A stretch of 5,185 nucleotides of DNA from an uncultured Ruminococcus sp. (lineage in GTDB: Bacteria > Bacillota_A > Clostridia > Oscillospirales > Ruminococcaceae), in contig CALFMA010000516.1 of assembly GCA_937880065.1 (NCBI GenBank), positions 1-5,185 on the forward strand, written 5' to 3'. Of this stretch, positions 1-5,151 are shown in pieces. Within the stretch, counting starts at the first letter, position 1. Every line of letters starts with the position of its first letter. A model generated the notes under the pieces. That model was not told the origin of the DNA. It saw only the letters and a program-made list of their open reading frames with translations, and ran no database searches. The position numbers and the translations under genes were made by a program.

Positions 1-1
1 T

Positions 2-268
2 ACCACACCAAGCAAAACCGATACAATGTTTTTTAAGCTTGAAAGTATGGATTTAAAAGGTGTACCTTATGATGTGGTTTCAGACGTGATTTGCTTCTGC
101 ATTGCAAACAAAAGAGATAACAACGATAGGGTACATCTGCCCGTTGCAAACTTTGACTGCTATTACAGTAATACAAATTTCAGTAAAAAATGGTTATCAA
201 AAATACCCGATACTATTTTAGAACGTGAGGTTGCGTCGGGAATTTGCAGAGTAAACTTGAAGATATAA
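2..268 (+). CDS. Hypothetical protein, 3' end only (enters from left edge)
   Basis: The reading frame is open from base 2 to the TAA at 266-268 and gives 88 visible residues. There is an ATG at 26, but nothing resembling a Shine-Dalgarno site precedes it and the frame stays open to the window edge, so this is most likely the C-terminal part of a longer gene. I do not recognise the family. Visible features are a Cys-containing stretch (ICFCIANKRDNN), an FDCYYSN segment and a mixed hydrophobic/charged composition, with no clear membrane segment or signal peptide. The same frame continues after the stop and spells a zinc-ribbon-like tail (see the next entry), so the gene may once have been longer. 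It lies upstream of the promoter of the sensor operon and is probably an independent unit. No function is proposed. Confidence 0.45.
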   Translation, partial: TTPSKTDTMFFKLESMDLKGVPYDVVSDVICFCIANKRDNNDRVHLPVANFDCYYSNTNFSKKWLSKIPDTILEREVASGICRVNLKI

Positions 269-322
269 GCTTGTAAAAGTAATTGTCCTCGTTGTGGAGG
301 TAGCAATAAAACCTGCGAATAA
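269..322 (+). other. In-frame continuation after a stop, encoding a CPRCGG-like tail
   Basis: Directly after the TAA at 266-268, the same frame reads A-C-K-S-N-C-P-R-C-G-G-S-N-K-T-C-E and ends at TAA 320-322. The C-x3-C-P-x-C-G-G spacing with a later Cys looks like half of a zinc ribbon, a common C-terminal ending in bacterial proteins. This is seen directly in the sequence. That it is the cut-off end of the upstream gene through a nonsense mutation is inference. A chance match, a sequencing error at 266-268, or stop-codon readthrough are the alternatives. There is no start codon or ribosome binding site for a separate small gene here. Confidence 0.35.
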
Positions 323-340
323 CTTTGTTGGGTATTACGA

Positions 341-369
341 TTGATTTTTTGGTGCTTTTGTGGTATGAT
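341..369 (+). promoter_or_regulatory. Sigma-A-type promoter for the sensor operon
   Basis: A -35 box TTGATT (341-346) and a -10 box TATGAT (364-369) are separated by 17 bases, and the -10 is preceded by TGG, an extended -10 (TGn) signal. Transcription would start near base 376, giving a leader of about 80 bases before the GTG start at 457. This is the best promoter-like sequence upstream of the three-gene operon. The prediction rests on consensus match alone. Confidence 0.6.
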
Positions 370-382
370 ATATATGGATTTT

Positions 383-396
383 TGTATATAAATACA
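383..396 (+). promoter_or_regulatory. Candidate operator dyad TGTAT-N4-ATACA, copy 1
   Basis: A perfect 5-bp inverted repeat TGTAT/ATACA is separated by ATAA. It starts about 7 bases after the predicted transcription start of the sensor operon. Including the preceding T, the 15-mer matches 4148-4162, in front of the second operon, at 14 of 15 positions. Shared placement ahead of two signalling operons suggests a common regulator, with the LuxR-type regulator encoded here as the obvious candidate. That link is inference, and A+T-rich DNA makes short dyads common. Confidence 0.35.
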
Positions 397-442
397 GAAA
401 TTATGTGGGGAATTAGAACTTTCAAAGCATATAATACAATTT

Positions 443-450
443 GGGAGGTG
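443..450 (+). promoter_or_regulatory. Ribosome binding site that fixes the GTG start at 457
   Basis: GGGAGGTG lies 6 bases before GTG 457, close to the ideal AGGAGGTG. Two other in-frame starts are possible, TTG 325 and ATG 403, but neither has a Shine-Dalgarno sequence and TTG 325 lies upstream of the predicted promoter. The nearer ATG at 455 is in another frame. The GTG is therefore the supported start. Confidence 0.8.
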
Positions 451-456
451 AAAAAT

Positions 457-2118
457 GTGCTTAGAAATGACAGAAAGATTATAAACAGTTCTTTAATTGT
501 TGCCTTTTTTCTTGTGATTGCCTATGTTTTAAGATGGCATATTAAAGTATACGACAATGCTTTTTTAAGCACATTTGCAATTACCTTACGTAATATGATA
601 CATATTATGCTTCTTGCAACATGGTTTAAGACGCTTATGCATCGAGTTGTAAAGCCGGGTATCCGAAAGCTTCTTGGCAGTGTTGCAATAATGATGATTG
701 TGTGGTTATTTGTCAAAATTATAAAATATGATTTTTGCATAAGCAATACAGAAACAATTGCCCGTTATCTTTGGTATTGTTACTATATTCCAATGGTATT
801 CATTCCCTTGCAGGGAGTTTTTATAATGAATTATGTAGGTAAGCCGGAAAGTTACCATGCACCCAAAATTATGCAGGGATTATATATTGTTGCTGTTTTT
901 CTCGTTTTGGGTGTTTTTACAAATGATATACATAACCTGGCATTTTCATTTCCTGAAGGTATTGAAAATTTTAATTCGGTTTATACATACGGTCCTCTTT
1001 ATTATATTATCATGGCGTGGTTTTGTTTGTTTGGACTAATATTCATCGTCACACTTTTGAAAAAAAGCCGTATACCCGTGAGTAAAAAAGTGCAGTCACT
1101 ACCTCTTTTGGTAATGATAGGAGCAATTATATTTTGGACTTTATATTGTTTTCGTATTGTAAATTGTGACCTGACGGTTGTTGACTGTATTATTATTGCA
1201 TTGCTTCTTGAGAGCGCAATACAAATCGGACTGATTCCATCAAACGAGTATTATAGTGAGATTTTTCAGAAAACTACTGTTCCGATGATAATTGTGGACG
1301 ACTTTTACGCTCCGCATTATACCTCGGATGGTGCCAAGTTTGTAACCGAAGCAATAATGCGTGAAACGGAAAAGGGAGAACTTAACCGGGGAAACTTTAT
1401 TCTTCGTTCTGCACCAATCAGTGCCGGTCGTGTTGTGTGGGAAGATGATGTAACACAACTTAATGAGCTAAAGGATGAGCTCGAGGAGATAAAAGAACAG
1501 TTGGATGGCGAAAATGTTCTTCTTAAGGCAGAAGTGGACCTGAAAGAACAGCGGGCAAAGGTTGAAGAAAAGCACCGTCTTTATGACCGTATTGCCAGCG
1601 AAGTGGCATCACAGTTGACGAAAATTGCATTGCTTATTGAAACAGCAAGAAGTGATTCTGAAAAAATACGTGTATCCCTTTCAAAAATCAATGTTATAGG
1701 TTCTTATATCAAAAGACGAGGAAATCTCAGATTGCTTGGTGAGGATAACGAATATATATCAGCTAAAGAACTGGAATATTCAATGCGTGAATCGCTTGAT
1801 AACCTAAAGCTTTACGAGGTTTATACATCGTTAAATTCTCAGTGCGAGGGAAATGTAAGCCTCGATAATACTATCAGCGTATATGATTTTTATGAAAAAG
1901 TAACTGAAAAGCTTTTGGAAACTATATCTGCAATGCTTGTTCATCTGTCCTGCAGGGATGGTGTTATAAAAATGCGTATGCAGATAGGTTGTACAGAAGA
2001 AATATCCGAAGATATTTTAAGCGAAATTTCCTTAAACTGCGGTGAGTTTTCCTGCAGTGTTCAGGACGAGGATATTATCATTGATGTTAATGTGCCGGAC
2101 GGAGGTGATGCCGTATGA
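457..2118 (+). CDS. 7TM sensor protein with degenerate histidine-kinase-like C-terminus
   Basis: This 553-aa membrane protein most likely senses a signal for the kinase encoded immediately downstream. Hydrophobic segments lie near residues 12-26, 37-59, 74-90, 104-127, 141-158, 181-201, 214-232 and 236-260. The RYLWYCYYIPMVFIPLQ motif (103-119) is what I associate with the 'histidine kinase N-terminal 7TM' domain. A PAS-like but weak stretch follows (about 263-335), then a strong coiled coil (about 334-372). The rest (about 373-550) has the IGSYIKRRGNL motif at 414-423 and a YDFYEKV helix (476-482), resembling the DHp/catalytic region of LytS-like kinases in outline. I see no N-box Asn-x-x-x-His and no glycine-rich ATP-lid motif, so ATP binding and autophosphorylation are unlikely. 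It starts at GTG 457 and its stop overlaps the next start (ATGA), implying translational coupling. The signal sensed is unknown. Confidence 0.8.
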   Translation: MLRNDRKIINSSLIVAFFLVIAYVLRWHIKVYDNAFLSTFAITLRNMIHIMLLATWFKTLMHRVVKPGIRKLLGSVAIMMIVWLFVKIIKYDFCISNTETIARYLWYCYYIPMVFIPLQGVFIMNYVGKPESYHAPKIMQGLYIVAVFLVLGVFTNDIHNLAFSFPEGIENFNSVYTYGPLYYIIMAWFCLFGLIFIVTLLKKSRIPVSKKVQSLPLLVMIGAIIFWTLYCFRIVNCDLTVVDCIIIALLLESAIQIGLIPSNEYYSEIFQKTTVPMIIVDDFYAPHYTSDGAKFVTEAIMRETEKGELNRGNFILRSAPISAGRVVWEDDVTQLNELKDELEEIKEQLDGENVLLKAEVDLKEQRAKVEEKHRLYDRIASEVASQLTKIALLIETARSDSEKIRVSLSKINVIGSYIKRRGNLRLLGEDNEYISAKELEYSMRESLDNLKLYEVYTSLNSQCEGNVSLDNTISVYDFYEKVTEKLLETISAMLVHLSCRDGVIKMRMQIGCTEEISEDILSEISLNCGEFSCSVQDEDIIIDVNVPDGGDAV

Positions 2119-3410
2119 TAAGCTATTGTAGCATTCCCTCTATATGTAAAGTATTTATAATGGCGTATATTTTTGCTCTTTTATGCGGTATTGTGCTTTC
2201 AATGAGTCCTGTTTTTAGTGCAAGAAAGCACAGAGGAAAAATAGCATGGGTATTTTGTGTTTTCGTAAGCAGCGCAATGCTTCTTATATATGCAGCAGAT
2301 GTAAAAACAGCAAAACAAAATCTTTCAGTCAACTCTTTTGTCAGATGGTTTTGTGATTTGCCTGTTGTTTTCCCGCTTATACTTATTACACTTATGACTG
2401 TGTATGTTTTATATGTTATATTAAAGGAAAAGCACAAAAGACACAATATTGTTACGAGGTCGTCGGTAAAAGAAGGTATAGACAAGCTTGACTCGGGGTT
2501 ATGCTTCGCTTATGAAAGCGGCAGAGTTATTCTTGCAAATTATATTATGAACGAGCTTTGTCATAGTATTTTAGGCAGAGACCTTCAGAATGCAAATGTA
2601 TTCTGGGATGCATTAAGCTCGTGCAAAGTAAAAGAGGATGTTGTTTGCCTGCAGGCAGGTGAAAACCCGTCTTTCAGACTGCCTGACGGAAGAGTCTGGA
2701 GTTTTGCTCACAGTGTTATAGATAACATAATTCAGGTGTCGGCTGCAGATACTACATACCTGCAAAGGCTAACCGATGAACTTAAGGAGAAAAACAAGGA
2801 ACTAAAGGCAATAAACGCAAGACTTGTAGCATACGGCGAAGAGGTGGATGAACTGACACGTTCGAAAGAACGCCTTGAAACAAAAATAAACATTCACAGA
2901 AGTCTTGGTCAGGCACTCCTTGTTACAAGGCATTACCTCATAGATTCCACACGAGATGAAAAAGTGCCTTTTGATATTTGGGAAAAGAATATTGCTATGC
3001 TTAGTATGGAAATTGAACAGCCGTCAGAGGAACCTTTTGAGATGTTCATTAAAGCTGCAAAAACTGCAGGTGTTGATATTGAAATAAACGGACAGCTTCC
3101 AAGTCGAGAGGAAACAAACAATCTGTTTGCACTTGCGGCGGCGGAATCCTTAGTCAATGCAGTTCGTCACGCAGATGCAAATGCTATGTATATAACCTTT
3201 ACCGAAGAACACGATATGGATATGGTATCTTTTACAAACAATGGAACCCGTCCTGAAAGTGAAATTACAGAAGGCGGAGGTCTTGGTGCTCTCAGAAAGA
3301 AAACCGAACGCATTGGCGGCATTATGAAAGTCTGCCATAATCCTGAATTTGCACTTATTATTTCTATACCGAAGAAAGGAGAACCCCATGAAGCGAATAA
3401 TGATTGTTGA
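2115..3410 (+). CDS. Membrane-bound sensor histidine kinase (HisKA_3/LytS-like, PAS-like domain)
   Basis: This 431-aa kinase should autophosphorylate on His and pass the phosphate to the regulator encoded next. Three membrane helices are visible (about 12-33, 43-62, 80-103), with very short loops and so no large external sensor domain. Residues 117-212 look like a cytoplasmic PAS domain (KLDSGLCFAYESGRVILAN), followed by a coiled coil (about 214-258). The H-box is INIHRSLGQALL with candidate phosphoacceptor His261. The ATPase domain shows an N-box AAAESLVNAVRHADA (Glu344, Asn348, His352), a G1-like TNNG (374-377) with Asn where Asp is usual, and the GGGLG lid (387-391) followed by LRKKTERIGG. 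Oddly, the residue after His261 is Arg rather than the Asp/Glu typical of DesK/NarX-type kinases. GGAGGTG at 2101-2107 supports the ATG at 2115, which overlaps the upstream stop by four bases. It overlaps the regulator gene by 23 bases. Confidence 0.9.
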   Translation: MISYCSIPSICKVFIMAYIFALLCGIVLSMSPVFSARKHRGKIAWVFCVFVSSAMLLIYAADVKTAKQNLSVNSFVRWFCDLPVVFPLILITLMTVYVLYVILKEKHKRHNIVTRSSVKEGIDKLDSGLCFAYESGRVILANYIMNELCHSILGRDLQNANVFWDALSSCKVKEDVVCLQAGENPSFRLPDGRVWSFAHSVIDNIIQVSAADTTYLQRLTDELKEKNKELKAINARLVAYGEEVDELTRSKERLETKINIHRSLGQALLVTRHYLIDSTRDEKVPFDIWEKNIAMLSMEIEQPSEEPFEMFIKAAKTAGVDIEINGQLPSREETNNLFALAAAESLVNAVRHADANAMYITFTEEHDMDMVSFTNNGTRPESEITEGGGLGALRKKTERIGGIMKVCHNPEFALIISIPKKGEPHEANNDC

Positions 3411-4020
3411 AGATGATCCGATGGCGAGTCAGCTTTTAGAGATTTATATTAACGAACATAAAGAATATGAGCTTGTATGCAATATCGAAAGTGCATCAAT
3501 GGCAGAGGTTTATTGTTTGTCGCAGAATATTGACCTTATATTGATGGATGTGTGTACTGCTATGAACGCAAGCGGTCTTGATGCGGCAGAAAAAATCAAA
3601 AAGAATTTCCCTCATATTAAGATTGTTATTATTACCAGCCAGCCCGAATGCAGTTTTATTGACAGGGCACGTCAGGTAGGTGTGGACAGCTTTTGGTATA
3701 AAAGCTCCAAAGCGGAAGAAATCATTACTGTTATAGAAAAAACCTTTGCCGGTGAAAATATTTATCCGGACACAACGCCTACGCTTGTTTTCGGAGATGC
3801 ACTCAGCGTTGACCTTTCAGACAGAGAACTCGAGGTTCTGCGTGAACTCGTTGCAGGTGAAACTGATGCGGATATTGCAGAACACTTATTTATGTCGGTC
3901 AGAACAGTTAAAAGCCACATAACAAATATGAAAAACAAAACAGGCTTTAAAAACCGCACCGAGCTTGCAGTCAGGGCAAGAGAATGCGGACTTATTATTA
4001 ATGATAAACATCAGGAATAA
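3388..4020 (+). CDS. NarL/LuxR-family response regulator transcription factor
   Basis: This 210-aa DNA-binding regulator is the probable phosphorylation target of the upstream kinase. The receiver domain (1-120) carries the acidic pair Asp9/Asp10 (VEDDP), phosphoacceptor Asp54 (LILMDV), conserved Thr83 (IITS) and Lys105 (FWYKSS), so all key residues are present. The C-terminal HTH (about 141-203) has the LuxR hallmarks LSDRELEVLRELVAG, a DIAEHLFMS turn and the SVRTVKSHI recognition helix. Length is normal for the NarL/FixJ class. The ATG at 3388 has AAAGGAGA at 3375-3382; the longer frame from TTG 3349 lacks a site and was not used. The start lies inside the kinase gene, 23 bases before its end, so translation is probably coupled. 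The gene ends the operon, just before a strong terminator. Target genes are unknown; candidate dyads lie in both leaders of this window. Confidence 0.93.
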   Translation: MKRIMIVEDDPMASQLLEIYINEHKEYELVCNIESASMAEVYCLSQNIDLILMDVCTAMNASGLDAAEKIKKNFPHIKIVIITSQPECSFIDRARQVGVDSFWYKSSKAEEIITVIEKTFAGENIYPDTTPTLVFGDALSVDLSDRELEVLRELVAGETDADIAEHLFMSVRTVKSHITNMKNKTGFKNRTELAVRARECGLIINDKHQE

Positions 4021-4036
4021 TTGAATATTAATCAGG

Positions 4037-4074
4037 TTACGCTATCTGTATTTTACAGGTAGCGTAATTTTTTT
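4037..4074 (+). terminator. Intrinsic (Rho-independent) terminator of the sensor operon
   Basis: A 14-bp stem (4037-4050 with 4054-4067), containing one T·G wobble, closes on a 3-base TTT loop and is followed by seven Ts (4068-4074). It begins 17 bases after the response regulator stop. It should separate the sensor operon from the genes to the right, which therefore need their own promoter. Confidence 0.93.
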
Positions 4075-4084
4075 GTAAAAAAAT

Positions 4085-4096
4085 GTACTTTAGTAC
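4085..4096 (+). promoter_or_regulatory. Perfect dyad GTACT-TT-AGTAC upstream of a -10 box
   Basis: A 12-base inverted repeat with 5-bp arms sits just downstream of the terminator. If TATAAT at 4121-4126 is a real -10 box, transcription would start near 4133 and the dyad would be centred at about -42.5, the usual place for an activator that overlaps the -35 region. No good -35 box is present there, which fits activator dependence. It is a candidate operator, not a demonstrated one. Confidence 0.35.
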
Positions 4097-4120
4097 GATG
4101 TTTCTGAAAAACTAAAATTA

Positions 4121-4126
4121 TATAAT
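4121..4126 (+). promoter_or_regulatory. Candidate -10 box (TATAAT) for the pseudo-receiver operon
   Basis: A consensus TATAAT lies 95 bases before the TTG start at 4216. The hexamers 16-18 bases upstream (such as ATGTTT at 4098-4103) are poor -35 boxes. A promoter is required somewhere here because of the terminator at 4037-4074, but the surrounding DNA is very A+T-rich and this box could be fortuitous. Confidence 0.4.
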
Positions 4127-4148
4127 TATATTGTAGAATTGCATGAAT

Positions 4149-4169
4149 TGTATCTAAATACATATTTAG
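4149..4169 (+). promoter_or_regulatory. Overlapping dyads: TGTAT-N4-ATACA copy 2 and CTAAATA-CA-TATTTAG
   Basis: TGTAT-CTAA-ATACA (4149-4162) is a perfect 5-bp-arm dyad and is nearly identical to 383-396 ahead of the sensor operon. A second, longer dyad overlaps it: CTAAATA (4154-4160) and TATTTAG (4163-4169), 7-bp arms with a 2-base gap. Both lie between the candidate -10 box and the ribosome binding site of the pseudo-receiver gene, a position suited to a repressor or to an activator of a closer, unseen promoter. Binding by the LuxR-type regulator is inferred only. Confidence 0.4.
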
Positions 4170-4200
4170 TTTACATATTAATTGTCCATATTCATCAGGT

Positions 4201-4208
4201 AAGGAGGT
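4201..4208 (+). promoter_or_regulatory. Ribosome binding site that fixes the TTG start at 4216
   Basis: AAGGAGGT is an excellent Shine-Dalgarno sequence 7 bases before TTG 4216. The only ATG nearby (4210-4212) is one base after the site and is followed at once by an in-frame TAA (4213-4215), so it cannot start the gene. TTG is the first usable start codon. Confidence 0.8.
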
Positions 4209-4215
4209 AATGTAA

Positions 4216-4602
4216 TTGAAAAAGATAGTAGTGAGTGTTCAAAACAGCTTGCTTGCAGAAATGCTGACATTTAATTTGCTCGAAAGCGGAGAATTTATGC
4301 CGCAACGTTGTTTATTCGAGAAGGAGAATGAAGAATATGATAATTGCAGATTGTTGTCAGCAGATATTCTGCTAATGGAAGTTTCTTATACTCCGGAAAC
4401 AACACTTGAAAATCGAATGAGAGATGTTGAAAGAGTGAGAAAAACTGTTCCGGGGTGCAAAATAGTTCTTTTGTGTGACGAGAACTCTGCACCCAATATT
4501 GCCCACGAGGTTGCCAAGGCAAAGCAGGATGGCATAATAGACGGATTCTTTTACTCGTCTGTTGGTGCTAAGTATCTTCTTGCAGCACTCAATGCGCTTT
4601 AA
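4216..4602 (+). CDS. Stand-alone pseudo-receiver (degenerate response-regulator receiver domain)
   Basis: This 128-aa protein has the outline of a receiver domain and no output domain. Strand-like segments are KKIVVSV (2-8), ADILLMEV (49-56) and CKIVLLC (81-87), with a hydrophobic C-terminal helix SSVGAKYLLAALNAL. Key positions are altered: the acidic pair after the first strand is missing (SVQN), the phosphoacceptor Asp is Glu55 (LLMEVSYTP), the conserved Thr is Cys87, and the Lys of the usual Y-K-S/E motif is replaced (FFYSS, 111-115). It should therefore not be phosphorylated in the normal way and may act as a constitutive or protein-binding domain. It starts at TTG 4216 with a strong ribosome binding site. 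It is the first gene after the terminator and is followed, 85 bases later, by an unknown gene in the same direction. The receiver assignment is by eye and is moderately secure. Confidence 0.68.
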   Translation: MKKIVVSVQNSLLAEMLTFNLLESGEFMPQRCLFEKENEEYDNCRLLSADILLMEVSYTPETTLENRMRDVERVRKTVPGCKIVLLCDENSAPNIAHEVAKAKQDGIIDGFFYSSVGAKYLLAALNAL

Positions 4603-4687
4603 GAATGAGGTTTGTGAAAAAATGAATGTGATTTAACCTATATTGCTTGTATTGTGGATAGCTTATGAGAGGCGGTGATGTACAGAT

Positions 4688-5110
4688 ATGATTTTTTCAA
4701 AATGTAAGACAATTGATTTGTTTGACAAAATTTCGCTTACTATTCCGGCAAAACTCAAGTACCATCAGGATGAATGTGCAAAAATCAGAGCCTTATTTAT
4801 TACGGACTGTTTTGAGTCGTTTATTATATCCTTTGAAGAAGGTATGGGAGATATGATTGAAAAAACAAAAGAGGACACAGCAAGCATTCTTGAATATTCC
4901 GAAAACGGAAAGTGTATCCGATTCCGTCGCAGTGCTCCGAATATTACAACTGAAACCGGCGGTTATGCTTTTTTCTCTATTAAAATGGAAGCCGGTGGTG
5001 ATAAGTTGCAGCTCAACGGACAAATGACGGCAACACCTTATTATAAATGGTCAAGCGGTATTGAACCGGTTTTGACAACTATTTTAAACGGAATCAGAAT
5101 AAAAGCCTAA
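4688..5110 (+). CDS. Hypothetical 140-aa soluble protein, second gene of the pseudo-receiver group
   Basis: I do not recognise this protein. It has no signal peptide or membrane segment, so it is probably cytoplasmic. The pattern suggests a mixed alpha/beta fold: strands near 16-24 (SLTIPAKLK), 33-39 and 43-49 (ESFIISF), an acidic helix near 53-68 (GDMIEKTKEDT), strands near 75-80 and 93-112 (AFFSIKMEAGGDKLQLNGQM), and a C-terminal helix (about 123-138). This order vaguely recalls small Mog1/PsbP/DcrB-like proteins, but that is only a guess. ATG 4688 is preceded by AGGCGGTGAT (4670-4679), one mismatch from the ideal Shine-Dalgarno extension, 8 bases upstream. An earlier ATG at 4678 opens only nine codons. 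The 85 bases after the pseudo-receiver gene show no terminator or convincing promoter, so the two are probably co-transcribed. Confidence 0.72.
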   Translation: MIFSKCKTIDLFDKISLTIPAKLKYHQDECAKIRALFITDCFESFIISFEEGMGDMIEKTKEDTASILEYSENGKCIRFRRSAPNITTETGGYAFFSIKMEAGGDKLQLNGQMTATPYYKWSSGIEPVLTTILNGIRIKA

Positions 5111-5151
5111 TAATAAAACTTTATATAACTTGAATAAGGAGGTATAAATTT

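Noticed and set aside
266..268. Selenocysteine or other programmed recoding at the stop before the CPRCGG tail
   Set aside because: The stop is TAA, not TGA, and no structured element or slippery sequence is evident around it.
287..300. CCTC/GAGG hairpin as a terminator of the left-edge gene
   Set aside because: The stem is only 4 bp and no T-tract follows; the bases are better explained as the CPRCGG-coding tail.
430..435. TATAAT as the -10 box of the sensor operon
   Set aside because: No -35 box lies at a suitable distance, and the transcript would start at the ribosome binding site, leaving almost no leader. The 341-369 promoter is better.
325..456. N-terminal extension of the 7TM protein from TTG 325 or ATG 403
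   Set aside because: Neither start has a ribosome binding site, and TTG 325 lies upstream of the best promoter, while GTG 457 has an excellent site at the right distance.
857..1039. 60-codon plus-strand frame inside the 7TM gene
   Set aside because: It is an alternative frame of a membrane-protein gene, which gives hydrophobic products in several frames; nothing supports its translation.
2123..2485. 120-codon open frame on the minus strand
   Set aside because: It lies entirely antisense to the histidine kinase gene, has no ribosome binding site that I can see, and its product resembles no known family. The other minus-strand frames were rejected on the same grounds.
4678..4707. ATG 4678 as a start of the 140-aa gene
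   Set aside because: It is in a different frame and meets a stop after nine codons.
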